Positions 23,975 to 32,360 of a stretch of 32,483 nt of DNA are shown here, piece by piece. A model generated the notes under the pieces. The model was not told where the DNA came from and searched no databases. It saw only the letters and a program-made list of their open reading frames with translations. The stretch comes from Aquidulcibacter sp. (GTDB lineage: Bacteria > Pseudomonadota > Alphaproteobacteria > Caulobacterales > Aquidulcibacteraceae): NCBI GenBank assembly GCA_027532555.1, contig JAPZTJ010000069.1:1-32483 (forward strand). Direction: 5' to 3'. The stretch's first letter is position 1; each line of letters starts with the position of its first letter. The translations under genes and the position numbers were made by a program.

Positions 23975-25162
23975 ATGAGTGACAGCTATGATGTAATCGT
24001 CATTGGGGCAGGGGCGGCAGGCTTGATGGCGGCTGCGCGCGCAGGGCAACGTGGCCGTAAGGTTTTGTTGCTGGAGCATACCGATACGGTGGGTGCCAAA
24101 ATCCTGATCTCGGGTGGTGGGCGGTGTAATTTCACCAATATGGAGATCAAGCCAGAGCGACTTATCTCGGCCAATCCCCACTTTGCCCGCTCAGCCCTTG
24201 CCCGATACACCCAGCATGATTTCATTGAGCTGGTACAGGCCTATCATATCCCGTTTTATGAAAAGACCTTGGGTCAATTGTTTTGCGAGGGGGCGGGGGC
24301 CGCGCGCCTTATTGTCGATATGCTGCTGGCTGAATGCACCAAGGGCGGCGTGACGATTGGGACCGATGTGCACATTCAAGATGTCGCGCGCCTGGGCGAG
24401 GCCTATGTCGTCCAAACCCAAGTTGGGCGTGCCACAGCACCCAGCCTGATTATCGCAACAGGTGGTCTCTCGATCCCGAAACTGGGCGCAACAGGCTTTG
24501 CTTATGATATTGCCCGCCAATTCCAAGTGGCGATGATTGAGCCTAAGCCAGCGCTTGTCCCCCTAGTGTTTGGCATTAAGGACATCGAACTGATGCGGCC
24601 ATTGGCGGGCGTTTCGCTGGAAGGCATTGCTGCGCAAGGCAAAACGGCGTTCCGCGAAGGCATGGTTTTCACCCATCGCGGTCTGTCTGGCCCCGCTATC
24701 CTGCAAATCAGCTCCTATTGGAACAAGGGCGAGAGCATTTATCTAGACCTGTTGCCCGATGTGAAGGCTGATGCGTGGCTGATCGAAGCCAAGACCGCCC
24801 GCCCACGCGCGCAAGCGGCCACCATCTTGTCCGAACGTTTGCCCCAGCGCTTGGCCCATGCACTGACTGAAAAGGCAGGGCTGGATCGGCCTATGGCAGA
24901 TTTGAAAGACGCCCAGCTCCGCAGCCTCTCTGAAACCCTACACCACTGGGACCTGACGCCCGTGGGCGATGAAGGCTATGCCAAGGCAGAAGTCACAAAG
25001 GGCGGGATTGATACCGCTGCACTTAACCAAAAGACGATGGAAGTTAAAAATGTCCCCGGCCTCTATTTTGTCGGCGAAGCGGTAGACGTCACGGGCTGGC
25101 TTGGCGGCTATAACTTCCAATGGGCGTGGTCGAGTGGCGTAGCGGCAGGTGAAGCCGTCTGA
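23975..25162 (+). CDS. HI0933-family NAD(P)/FAD-dependent oxidoreductase
   Basis: 395 aa from ATG 23975; a GTG at 23966 is in frame, and neither has a clear RBS. The N-terminal FAD-binding Rossmann motif is IGAGAAG (10-16). The family signature ISGGGRCNFTN follows. Others are ATGGLSIPKLGATG, FTHRGLSGPAILQISSYW, KAEVTKGGID and the C-terminal FVGEAVDVTGWLGGYNFQWAW, all diagnostic of the HI0933/YhiN/BaiN flavoprotein family. In gut bacteria BaiN acts on bile acids; most members have unknown reactions. Divergent from the aldo/keto reductase (101 bp). Confidence 0.94.
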   Translation: MSDSYDVIVIGAGAAGLMAAARAGQRGRKVLLLEHTDTVGAKILISGGGRCNFTNMEIKPERLISANPHFARSALARYTQHDFIELVQAYHIPFYEKTLGQLFCEGAGAARLIVDMLLAECTKGGVTIGTDVHIQDVARLGEAYVVQTQVGRATAPSLIIATGGLSIPKLGATGFAYDIARQFQVAMIEPKPALVPLVFGIKDIELMRPLAGVSLEGIAAQGKTAFREGMVFTHRGLSGPAILQISSYWNKGESIYLDLLPDVKADAWLIEAKTARPRAQAATILSERLPQRLAHALTEKAGLDRPMADLKDAQLRSLSETLHHWDLTPVGDEGYAKAEVTKGGIDTAALNQKTMEVKNVPGLYFVGEAVDVTGWLGGYNFQWAWSSGVAAGEAV

Positions 25163-25173
25163 ACGTGATCAGC

Positions 25174-25653
25174 CTAAGCGGCGATATCACGGACTTTCGC
25201 GCGGAACAGGTCGCGCGCGAGGCCTTTGCCAAAGATGGCTAAAGCCTGACCGCCTGCAAAATCACGCACGCCAGCCACACGGGCAAAGCCTGCAAAGGTC
25301 TGGATTGTGGCTTGCAGTTCTTCTGGTGCATGGGTGACGATGACCGCGTCATAGCTGGCCAATTGGTCTTTCGTTAGAGTCATGGTCACGCCATCAGGTG
25401 CCCAAAGAATGCGAACAGACTCCCCACACCGGGTTGCTTCATGGCTCAGCTCAAAATGCACGCCGGGGAATTGGCGGGCCAAAAGAGCGACATGGGCACC
25501 AGCATCGGTTGCCATGACTTCGATCACATGGGCGCAAGACAGGTCTAACGTCGTATGGACACGCTGCAATAAGGCCCAAGAGGTGCGTTGTGCGCGCCGC
25601 TGTGCCATTTGGCTTTCAGATTCAATTGATTGATTTTCTTCTGCACGCGCCAC
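25174..25653 (-). CDS. Protein of unknown function, possible degenerate Rossmann fold
   Basis: 159 aa from GTG 25653 with ggaga 5 nt upstream. I do not recognise the family. From about residue 38 the pattern resembles the SAM-binding half of a class I methyltransferase (AHVIEVMATDAGAHVALLARQ, then FPGVHFELSH and ASYDAVIVTHAP), but the glycine-rich motif I is absent, so a catalytic methyltransferase is unlikely. The N-terminus is charged and Gln-rich. Convergent with the HI0933 gene (11 nt). The reading frame is well supported by its compact fit, not by homology. Confidence 0.6.
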   Translation of the reverse strand: MARAEENQSIESESQMAQRRAQRTSWALLQRVHTTLDLSCAHVIEVMATDAGAHVALLARQFPGVHFELSHEATRCGESVRILWAPDGVTMTLTKDQLASYDAVIVTHAPEELQATIQTFAGFARVAGVRDFAGGQALAIFGKGLARDLFRAKVRDIAA

Positions 25654-25654
25654 A

Positions 25655-25707
25655 AACGTCTCCTAATTTCTAGCCTCAGTGTGAATCGCGTTGGTAAACG
25701 AGACGTT
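25655..25707. promoter_or_regulatory. 8-bp inverted repeat in divergent promoter region
   Basis: aacgtctc (25655-25662)/gagacgtt (25700-25707) with a 37-nt interval, starting at the RBS of the leftward gene, in the 189-bp gap before the thioesterase gene. The same gap holds an A-run/T-run element at about 25715-25742 (agaaaaaa...ttttttct) that could be a bidirectional terminator. Confidence 0.3.
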
Positions 25708-25842
25708 AGGACGAGAAAAAATTACAGCACCCGGTGTTTTTTCTCCGTGGAGGGATTGCGCATGCTGCTGAAGCGGCCGTGCATCACTCTGTGCTGGGTG
25801 AAGTGGCTGGACCTGATTAGGCCTGCAGTTTAGCGTGCGACC

Positions 25843-26256
25843 ATGACCCCTGACGAAATCAATCAGTTCTTGGCGCAAGCTTTCACGGGCGGGACCCCGC
25901 CCTTTGTGGAAGCTGCCGATGGGCAAAGTGCGCGGTGCCGCATTGCCTATAATCCCAACCAGATCAGGCCCGGTGGTACCTTGTCCGGCCCTACTATGAT
26001 GGCGCTTGCCGATACCGCGGCCTACGCCTTGGTGCTGTCGGCCATTGGGTTCCAACCACTCGCAGTTACCACTAATCTGTCGATCCAATTCATGCGCAAA
26101 CCGAAGCCCAAGGATTTGATTGCTGACGTGCGCATGATGAAATTGGGCAAGACCATGGCCGTGATGGAAGCTGGCATTCGCTCCGAGGGCGAGACGGATC
26201 TGGTCGCCCACGCCGTGGTCACCTATGCCATCCCACCTAAAGCGATGACCGCATGA
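25843..26256 (+). CDS. PaaI-like hotdog thioesterase
   Basis: 137 aa. Hotdog fold of the PaaI/4HBT type: the helix-strand segment RPGGTLSGPTMMALADTAAYA corresponds to the HGG...D.A catalytic helix region, although Ser-Gly replaces the common His-Gly-Gly. VTTNLSIQFMRKPKPKDLIAD is the usual central strand. Probably hydrolyses acyl- or aroyl-CoA; substrate unknown. No RBS is visible before the ATG. ATGA overlap with the DUF423 gene makes them one operon. Confidence 0.85.
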   Translation: MTPDEINQFLAQAFTGGTPPFVEAADGQSARCRIAYNPNQIRPGGTLSGPTMMALADTAAYALVLSAIGFQPLAVTTNLSIQFMRKPKPKDLIADVRMMKLGKTMAVMEAGIRSEGETDLVAHAVVTYAIPPKAMTA

Positions 26257-26636
26257 AGCAACACCAACTTCTGGGCCTGATTTGTCTTTCAGGATTTGTG
26301 GCTGTGGCAATTGGCGCGTTTGGTGCACATGGTCTGACGAGCCCACAGGCTAAGGCCTGGGTGGTGACGGGCAGTAGCCAGCACATGGCCCACACTTTGG
26401 CGCTATTTGCCTGTGTTTGGCTGCAGACCCAAGGCTACACCAAGGCGCGCTTTGCGGTCCCACTCTTCAGTATCGGGATCGCCTTGTTTGCAGGTTCTCT
26501 TTACGCCCTTGCACTGGGGGCTCCGCGTCTCGTGGCGATGGCCGCGCCTCTGGGTGGCCTCAGCTTGCTAGGCGGTTGGCTCTTGCTTGCTTGGGCCTGT
26601 TTTAGCCGAAAGGATCAGAACGATGAACCAGATTGA
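26253..26636 (+). CDS. DUF423 membrane protein (YgdD family)
   Basis: 127 aa, four predicted membrane helices. The start is typical (QLLGLICLSGFVAVAIGAFGAHGL), followed by WVVTGSSQHMAHTLAL and a C-terminal LGGLSLLGGWLLLAW helix. The family is small, conserved and uncharacterised. It overlaps the thioesterase gene by 4 nt and the following alpha/beta hydrolase gene by 14 nt, so all three are probably expressed together. Confidence 0.9.
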   Translation: MKQHQLLGLICLSGFVAVAIGAFGAHGLTSPQAKAWVVTGSSQHMAHTLALFACVWLQTQGYTKARFAVPLFSIGIALFAGSLYALALGAPRLVAMAAPLGGLSLLGGWLLLAWACFSRKDQNDEPD

Positions 26637-27627
26637 TTGGTCCCAATTTGGCTTGTCAGCGCCAGAAATGCTGCCCCTCAATGGCATCGACATGGCTGTG
26701 TGGGATACCCACACGCCAACAGAAATGCCGCCCGTGGTTTTGTGTCATGGCTATCCAGAGCTCGCGTTCTCGTGGCGGCATCAATTGGTCGGGCTGCCCC
26801 AAGCAGGGATTCGCGCCATCGCCCCGGATTTGCGCGGCTATGGCCTGACCTCGGCCCCTGACGCGATTGAGGCCTATGATCTTGATACGTTGACCGGTGA
26901 TCTTGCAGCCCTTCTGGATGCCAAGGGCATTGAGAAGGCTGTGTTTTGCGGTCATGATTGGGGCGGGTTGATTGTGTGGGCCATGGCGACGCGCAGGCCA
27001 GACCGCGTCGCAGGCGTGATCGGCGTCAATACACCCTATACCAAGCGCCCCCCTATCGATCCCATAGCGCTTTATGAGCAGCGCTTCGGACCTGATCATT
27101 ACATCATCTTCTTTCAAAAACCCGGCGCGATGGAAGCAATTCTGGAAGAGGATGTCGACAAAACCTTCCGCTTTTATATGCGCCGCTCATCTGTGACGCC
27201 TTTGGAGTTTGATGCCCGTCCCGAAGGCAAGCGCAATCATGCGTTTCAACTGGCCTTGCAGAGCTTTGACAAGTCCAAAGCGACCCATCCTTTGCTGACC
27301 GCGGCAGAGCATCAGGTCTATGTCGACACCTTTACGCGCACTGGCTTTCGCGGTGGCATCAATTGGTATCGCAACTTCACCCGCAATTGGCTCGATAGTG
27401 CCGATATTCCAGATCTGGTTGTCCAGCCCAGTCTGATGATCATGGCGGAAAATGACGTTGTTTTGCCGCCTTCAGCCGCCGATGGGATGGAAAAATATGT
27501 GCCAGACCTCGACCGCGTGCTGATCCATGGCTGTGGTCATTGGACCCAGCAGGAAAAGCCAGACGAGACCAATTCAGCTATTGCTGACTGGATGCACAAG
27601 AGATTTGGCGACCTGCGCACAGCTTGA
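26623..27627 (+). CDS. Epoxide hydrolase-like alpha/beta hydrolase
   Basis: 334 aa from ATG 26623, with aaagga 8 nt upstream; an upstream in-frame start at 26587 is rejected. HGYPELAFSW is the HGxP oxyanion-loop motif, and the nucleophile is Asp112 in GHDWGG, as in soluble epoxide hydrolases and haloalkane dehalogenases. Asp278 (AENDVVLPP) and His306 (GCGHWTQQEKP) complete the triad. The lid (about 140-250) contains Tyr residues (YIIFF, FYMRR) that could activate the epoxide. Epoxide hydrolase is more likely than dehalogenase because of HGYP and the lid. Substrate unknown. Confidence 0.85.
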   Translation: MNQIDWSQFGLSAPEMLPLNGIDMAVWDTHTPTEMPPVVLCHGYPELAFSWRHQLVGLPQAGIRAIAPDLRGYGLTSAPDAIEAYDLDTLTGDLAALLDAKGIEKAVFCGHDWGGLIVWAMATRRPDRVAGVIGVNTPYTKRPPIDPIALYEQRFGPDHYIIFFQKPGAMEAILEEDVDKTFRFYMRRSSVTPLEFDARPEGKRNHAFQLALQSFDKSKATHPLLTAAEHQVYVDTFTRTGFRGGINWYRNFTRNWLDSADIPDLVVQPSLMIMAENDVVLPPSAADGMEKYVPDLDRVLIHGCGHWTQQEKPDETNSAIADWMHKRFGDLRTA

Positions 27628-27699
27628 ACGCCACGCTGTTACCCACCTTGTACGCCAGTACTGTCCGCTCTAAGTCGTGCTCTTACACGAAGGAACTTC

Positions 27700-28692
27700 A
27701 TGCCCGATTCCGCTTCTATCCGTCGCGCGCTCTATCCCCAGATTGAGCCTTTTCAGACAGGGCACCTGCCTGTCAGTGATTTGCACACCCTCTATTTTGA
27801 AGAGGCTGGCACGCCTGCGGGCATCCCTGTAGTTTGTCTGCACGGTGGTCCGGGCGGTGGGATGAGCCCAGATATGCGGCGCTTCTTTCATCCCAAGAAA
27901 TGGCGGATCATCGGGTTTGACCAACGTGGTTGTGGCAATTCTACCCCGCACGCCGAGACCCGCGAAAACACGACCTGGGACCTTGTTGCCGATATTGAGA
28001 AGCTTCGCGAACACTTAGGTATTGAGGCGTGGGCGGTCTTTGGCGGCTCTTGGGGCTCAACGTTGGCACTGGCCTATGCGATCAAACACCCCGACCGCGT
28101 ATTGAGCCTGACGCTGCGCGGCATCTTCTTGATCAGCCAAGCCGAGATTGCTTGGTTCTATCAATCTGGGGCCAGCAATATCTTCCCAGACGCTTTTGAG
28201 CATTATGTTAGCGTGATCCCAGAAGATGAGCGCGGCGACATCGTGGGTGCGTTCCACAAGCGCCTGTTTAGCGAAGATCGCGACACCCGCATTCTTGCGG
28301 CGCGGGCTTGGGCGCGGTGGGAAGGGGATTGTCTCTCGATGAAAGGTCCAGATGCCCGCCCGGGCCGCTTTGAAGAGGACCGATTTGTTGAGGCCTTTGC
28401 CCGCATCGAGAACCATTATTTCGTCAATAAGGGCTTCTTTGAAACCGACAGCTGGCTTCTTGATCATGCGTCTGTGTTGGAAACCATTCCGATCCAGATT
28501 GCGCATGGTCGTTATGATGTGCTGACGCCTTTGTCCTCGGCTTGGGCGTTGAAAAAGGTTCTTCCGCACGCTCAATTGGAAATCATTGGTGATGCTGGTC
28601 ATGCTAGCCTAGAGCCCGGGATTGTGGATGCCTTGGTGCGCTTTACCGATGATTTGGCCATTGGGTTTGAACAAAGGCGCAATCAGCCCTAA
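27700..28692 (+). CDS. pip: Prolyl iminopeptidase
   Basis: 330 aa, S33 family. It cleaves N-terminal proline from peptides in the cytoplasm. The HGGPGGGMSP oxyanion region, FDQRGCGNS, Ser117 in GGSWGST, Asp273 in HGRYDVLTP and His301 in DAGHASLEPG are all present. WARWEGDCLS and ENHYFVNKGF are typical Pip cap segments. RBS gaagga. The ygfZ gene follows after 9 nt. Confidence 0.94.
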   Translation: MPDSASIRRALYPQIEPFQTGHLPVSDLHTLYFEEAGTPAGIPVVCLHGGPGGGMSPDMRRFFHPKKWRIIGFDQRGCGNSTPHAETRENTTWDLVADIEKLREHLGIEAWAVFGGSWGSTLALAYAIKHPDRVLSLTLRGIFLISQAEIAWFYQSGASNIFPDAFEHYVSVIPEDERGDIVGAFHKRLFSEDRDTRILAARAWARWEGDCLSMKGPDARPGRFEEDRFVEAFARIENHYFVNKGFFETDSWLLDHASVLETIPIQIAHGRYDVLTPLSSAWALKKVLPHAQLEIIGDAGHASLEPGIVDALVRFTDDLAIGFEQRRNQP

Positions 28693-28701
28693 GTGTGGGC
28701 G

Positions 28702-29535
28702 ATGGCTGATTTTGTTTCCTTCCCCAAGCGCGGGCTAGTTTGCGTGTCGGGCCCCGATGCGGCGACTTTGCTGGATGGTCTTTTAACCCACAATGTTGCA
28801 GGCGCTGGCCCTGGGGCGTGCGTCTATACGGCGATGTTAACGCCGCAAGGCAAGTTCTTGTTTGAGCTATTCATCATCGCACCCGAGACCGGGACCTATT
28901 GGATCGACGTGTCTGACCCGGCGAGCTTTGCCAAGCGCTTAAGCCTCTATCGCTTGCGGTCGAAGGTGACGATTGAGGATAAGAGTGAGGCTTATATGGT
29001 AGGCGCTGCCTGGTCCGCAGAGGCTTTGCCGCCGCATGCTATTCATTACCCTGACCCCCGCCATAGCGAGCTGCCGCAGCGGTTCATCGCGCCCCGCGTT
29101 GAATTGCAAGATGAGGCGGCGGCATTTGCGGCCTATGAACAAACGCGGCTGGGCCTAGGCGTCCCTGACCTTGCCGTCGATCTTTTGGTCGAAAAGGACT
29201 TTATCCTTGAAGGCTTGATGGATGAAATGGGCGGGGTAGATTTCCACAAAGGCTGCTATGTTGGCCAGGAAATGACCAGCCGGATGAAGCGGCGCACCAC
29301 GGTCAAAACAAAGCTATGCCGCATCCGCTATGAGGGCGCAGCGCCAGCGTTTGAAACGCCTATTCTGGCAGACGGTTGGGAAGTCGGCCGCATGCGCACA
29401 GGTGGCCCCGGCCATGGTCTTGCCCTCATTCGTTTTGACCGGGCGCAAAAGGCCATAAACGATGGCCAAGAATTGCGGGCAGGGGATCAGCCGATCCAGT
29501 TGGACCCGCCAAGCTGGATGCAGGTGCCGAGTTAG
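28702..29535 (+). CDS. ygfZ: Folate-binding protein YgfZ (Fe-S cluster repair)
   Basis: 277 aa from ATG 28702; GTG 28693 is an alternative. The YgfZ signature KGCYVGQE contains Cys185. The GcvT-like N-terminal fold includes LLTHNVAG, YTAMLTPQGKFLFELFII and LYRLRSKVTIED. YgfZ uses tetrahydrofolate to support synthesis or repair of certain Fe-S enzymes such as MiaB. The stop (TAG) overlaps the stop of the convergent AEC gene (TTAG). It is 9 nt from the pip gene and probably co-transcribed. Confidence 0.94.
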   Translation: MADFVSFPKRGLVCVSGPDAATLLDGLLTHNVAGAGPGACVYTAMLTPQGKFLFELFIIAPETGTYWIDVSDPASFAKRLSLYRLRSKVTIEDKSEAYMVGAAWSAEALPPHAIHYPDPRHSELPQRFIAPRVELQDEAAAFAAYEQTRLGLGVPDLAVDLLVEKDFILEGLMDEMGGVDFHKGCYVGQEMTSRMKRRTTVKTKLCRIRYEGAAPAFETPILADGWEVGRMRTGGPGHGLALIRFDRAQKAINDGQELRAGDQPIQLDPPSWMQVPS

Positions 29536-30458
29536 ACGGCCAAGCTGGCTGCAAGGCTCAGCGTGATGATGGATACACAGGTGGTCAGGAAGACTGCGCG
29601 CGCAGCCGTATCGCCCCAGACTTCTGCCTGTTGGGCTTGGATGAACACATTTACCGCACTGGGGCAGGCCGCAAGGATGGTGGCGGCCATGGCAAGATCA
29701 CGCGGAGCATTTATGGCTGCCATGCCCGCGGCCATCATCAAGGGCAGGGCGATGCACTTGACCATAATCACAAGGCCGATATCGCGCCCCGACTGGCTTT
29801 GGACTGAGCCAAAGCTGGTCGCCATCACAATGCCAAGTGCGACGAGGCCTGCAGGGCTTGCGGCGGCACCCAACATGTCGAGTGGGCGCATCAAGGCGGC
29901 TGGGATGTGAAGGCCCGTCAAGGCGATCAGAAAGCCGATGAAAGCCCCCATGCTGACGGGATTGGTCAGGCCGCCCAGCATCGCGCGGCGCGCGGCGGCG
30001 GCGTCTGGCGCTGGCTTGGCCAGATAAAGCCCTGCCACGCCGAGGCCCACAATAAGGATATTCTCTAACGCGACAAAGGCCGCAGCCATAGCCATGACTT
30101 CTGGCCCGAACATGCTACCCAGAATGGCGGTACCTAAAAAAGCAGTATTGCCGCTGGATGAAGCAAAGCCAACACCGGCTTGGCTGGTTTTCGATAGTCC
30201 GAGCGCCATGCCTGCTAGCCGAGCCAGCACATGCCCTGCGATCAAAACCCCAACCCACACCAAAAGGGTTGAGCCCTGCGCCGCATTTGGCACCGGGGCT
30301 TTCGCCATAGAGGTGAGTAGGAGGGAGGGAAAGGCAAGCCAGAAGACAAAGCGCGACAGACCCGAGGCCGTGTTGCTGTCAAATAGTCCAGCCTTTGCCC
30401 CCGCCCAGCCAAGGGCGATCAGGCCAAAGATTGGCAGGGTGATCCACAAAACGTCCAC
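29532..30458 (-). CDS. AEC family transporter (auxin efflux carrier-like)
   Basis: 308 aa, about 8-10 membrane helices. Start GTG 30458 with agagga 6 nt upstream. The N-terminus VLWITLPIFGLIALGWAGAK and the repeat-like GNTAFLGTAILGSMFG, then MVKCIALPLMMAAG, are characteristic of the AEC family, inner-membrane carriers for malate or other small organic acids. Substrate unknown. Convergent with ygfZ, and 40 nt downstream of the crotonase gene, so probably on its transcript. Confidence 0.9.
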   Translation of the reverse strand: MDVLWITLPIFGLIALGWAGAKAGLFDSNTASGLSRFVFWLAFPSLLLTSMAKAPVPNAAQGSTLLVWVGVLIAGHVLARLAGMALGLSKTSQAGVGFASSSGNTAFLGTAILGSMFGPEVMAMAAAFVALENILIVGLGVAGLYLAKPAPDAAAARRAMLGGLTNPVSMGAFIGFLIALTGLHIPAALMRPLDMLGAAASPAGLVALGIVMATSFGSVQSQSGRDIGLVIMVKCIALPLMMAAGMAAINAPRDLAMAATILAACPSAVNVFIQAQQAEVWGDTAARAVFLTTCVSIITLSLAASLAV

Positions 30459-30498
30459 GCGCGGTCCTCTGATGTGATGGCCCGCTGCGGGCGTGGCA

Positions 30499-31299
30499 TT
30501 AGCGGCCGGTGAATTGCGCCACTTGCTTGGACAAGAAGGCCATCACGCCGATGCGGAAATCCTTGGTCCGGCCCGCTTCACGTTGCAAGTCGCGCTCGAG
30601 TGCCAATTGCGATTTCCAGTCATTGTCCAAGCTGGCCCAAGCGGCTTGACGGATCATCGACAGCGTCTTGGTTGGGCCGCTAGCCAGCGTGTGGGCGAGG
30701 GCTTTTGCTTCAGCCAACAACGTGTCTTGCGACGTAACGCGGTTGATCAGGCCCCATTCGAGCGCTTGAGGCGCAAAAATCTTCTCGCCCAACAACATCA
30801 TTTCCATCGCACGGGCACGTCCAACCGCGCGCGCCAACATATAGGTCGACCCACCATCGGGAACGAGACCAATCCGGCGGAAGGCTTGCAAGAAGTAGGC
30901 GTTTTCAGAAGCCAGAATGATGTCGCCCAGAAGCGCGAACGAGCAGCCAATGCCAGCCGCTGCACCATTGACCGCCGTTACCAACGGAACTGGCAGGTCG
31001 CGGATCGTTGTCACCAAGGGGTTGTAGGTGCTTTCAAGCGCCGCCCCGGCATCCAATTGCTCAGGGTTTTGCGCGCCGCTCATATTGGAGGCAGTCGACC
31101 CCAGATTGGCGCCTGAGCAAAAGCCTTTACCGGTGCCCGTCAAAACAATCGCTCGGGCTTCGCCTGCGGCGCGTTCAAAGGCGCGGGTCATTTCTTGCGC
31201 CATATCCACGCCGCATGCATTCATGGTGGCAGGGTCGTGCAAGGTAATGATTGCGACGTCGCCGTCGAGTTCATAGAGGACTTTTGTATCGTCTGTCAT
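30499..31299 (-). CDS. Crotonase-superfamily enzyme, PaaG-like isomerase-type
   Basis: 266 aa from the second ATG (31299), which is 6 nt from the gggag RBS; an ATG at 31305 abuts it. Oxyanion loops KGFCSGANL and NGAAAGIGC are intact. The two hydratase glutamates are missing: by alignment with rat ECHS, the E144 position is Ser120 and the E164 position lies in LQAF. Asp148 in GLVPDGG is conserved as in PaaG-type isomerases. It is therefore probably an isomerase or other crotonase, not a true hydratase. It precedes the AEC gene by 40 nt. Confidence 0.85.
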   Translation of the reverse strand: MTDDTKVLYELDGDVAIITLHDPATMNACGVDMAQEMTRAFERAAGEARAIVLTGTGKGFCSGANLGSTASNMSGAQNPEQLDAGAALESTYNPLVTTIRDLPVPLVTAVNGAAAGIGCSFALLGDIILASENAYFLQAFRRIGLVPDGGSTYMLARAVGRARAMEMMLLGEKIFAPQALEWGLINRVTSQDTLLAEAKALAHTLASGPTKTLSMIRQAAWASLDNDWKSQLALERDLQREAGRTKDFRIGVMAFLSKQVAQFTGR

Positions 31300-31401
31300 G
31301 GTCATCTCCCAAAGCTTAAGCTGTTCTGCGGCAGCCTTTCAGTCAAACCCTAGTCTGGATTGCTGAGCGAGGGAAGGTGGTCGCCTTAGGGCAACCGATG
31401 T

Positions 31402-31430
31402 AAAATTGCGCACCTAGCAAACCTGCGCAA
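31402..31430 (-). terminator. Terminator after the SLT lipoprotein gene
   Basis: On the minus strand, ttgcgca/tgcgcaa (31424-31430 and 31406-31412) is followed by TTTT (31402-31405). A modest intrinsic terminator 12 nt beyond the stop codon. Confidence 0.5.
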
Positions 31431-31441
31431 CCGTCAGAGGT

Positions 31442-32020
31442 CTAGTTGCTGGCCAGCTTGCGCATTTGACGCGCTTCGCAGCGGCGAAGCTGGCCGTCAT
31501 AAATTGCCGCTTGGCTGCTGACCCGGCTCGCCACTTCGCCTAGCCAAGGCTTGTTCGAATAGGTGCGACGCTGAAAGCCAGTGGGGCCTTCGTGATAGGC
31601 CAAATAAAGATTACGAGTGTCAGTCTTTGAAAGGCCCGTCCGGCGGGAAATATGGTCTAGGTACCAGCCAATGAAGTCGGCGGAGTCGCCAAAGTTTTTG
31701 CGTTTGGCCCCGCCGCGCGCTCTTTCATAGTCGGCCCACGTCCCATTCAAGGCTTGCGAATAGCCATAGGCGGTGGAGAGTAAGCGACCATTTCGATCCT
31801 TGGGTCTCGCATCGCGGCGGAAGCTGCTCTCTTGGCGAATGAACGCAAGTATGACGCCCGGTGATACCTGCCAGTCCCGGGCGGCATCAAAAACATGGTC
31901 TTCCCAGCGGCTTTTTTCGTCCAAGATGGCACACGCGTCTGCGATGTTCGACGGAGGCGCGGACGAAGCACAACCGGCCAAAGCCAATGCTGCAAAAGCA
32001 AAGAGAATGCGCTTTTTCAT
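31442..32020 (-). CDS. SLT-domain lytic transglycosylase lipoprotein
   Basis: 192 aa from ATG 32020, with gggagg 6 nt upstream; a longer reading to 32068 is rejected. Signal peptide with lipobox LAGC, Cys17, so it is anchored to a membrane. The SLT domain has VSPGVILAFIRQESSF, where the Glu of RQES is the catalytic residue. AYGYSQALNGTW and NLYLAYHEGPTGF are typical of soluble-type transglycosylases (SLT_4-like). It cleaves peptidoglycan glycan strands. It is preceded by a structured leader at 32021-32300. Confidence 0.9.
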   Translation of the reverse strand: MKKRILFAFAALALAGCASSAPPSNIADACAILDEKSRWEDHVFDAARDWQVSPGVILAFIRQESSFRRDARPKDRNGRLLSTAYGYSQALNGTWADYERARGGAKRKNFGDSADFIGWYLDHISRRTGLSKTDTRNLYLAYHEGPTGFQRRTYSNKPWLGEVASRVSSQAAIYDGQLRRCEARQMRKLASN

Positions 32021-32125
32021 CTTGCTACCTCCCAAAAACCTTGAGTCGACAACACAGCTGCGCCTCAAGCCACCGAGGTCAGGATGGCAGAAACTGGTTA
32101 CAAAACCGAAAATGTCGGGAGGAAC

Positions 32126-32169
32126 AAAAAAGAAGCGAAGATCAGCGGCTACAAACGAGGCTGATCTTC
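32126..32169 (-). terminator. Terminator-like hairpin in the SLT leader
   Basis: Perfect 10-bp stem gaagatcagc/gctgatcttc (32137-32146 and 32160-32169) with a 13-nt loop. On the minus strand it is followed by five bases and then six Ts (32126-32131). It lies about 105 nt before the SLT lipoprotein ATG, so it would be an attenuator of that gene or the end of a short upstream RNA. Confidence 0.55.
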
Positions 32170-32190
32170 ACTTCAGAAGGCGGTTCGTTT

Positions 32191-32300
32191 GTCAGCCCAA
32201 GCGTGGGCTGACGTAGCGTCATCTTAACTTGGCGATGATTAAAATTGAATAAATGCTGGTAACCATGAGTTAAGTCTTGTTTTGATCTATTCCGATCAAA
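32191..32300. ncRNA. Hairpin-rich noncoding stretch, possible small RNA or leader
   Basis: Perfect 9-bp stem gtcagccca/tgggctgac (32191-32199, 32204-32212), an inverted repeat cttaact/agttaag (32223-32229, 32268-32274), and tttgatc/gatcaaa (32281-32287, 32294-32300). No protein frame with an RBS. Strand unresolved; the minus-strand terminator at 32126-32169 and the plus-strand one at 32361-32390 both leave room for an RNA. Confidence 0.3.
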
Positions 32301-32322
32301 GTTGAGTCCAAACTTAGAGCAC

Positions 32323-32347
32323 AAAAAAGCCCGGCAGAGCCGGGCTT
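32323..32347 (-). terminator. Intrinsic terminator, minus strand
   Basis: Stem aagcccggc/gccgggctt with a 3-nt loop; on the minus strand it is followed by a six-T run (32323-32328). It would stop a leftward transcript from beyond the right edge. Confidence 0.75.
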
Positions 32348-32360
32348 CAGACTGCTGACA

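Noticed and set aside
25715-25742. A-run/T-run element as a definite bidirectional terminator
   Set aside because: The outer A/T arms pair but the inner stem is weak and there is no clear loop; kept only as a note in the regulatory entry for this gap.
30493-31116. 207-codon plus-strand frame opposite the crotonase gene
   Set aside because: Shadow of a conserved crotonase-superfamily gene; composition unlike a protein.
32142-32324. 60-codon minus-strand frame upstream of the SLT lipoprotein gene
   Set aside because: It overlaps the hairpins of the structured region, has no RBS, and its translation resembles no family.
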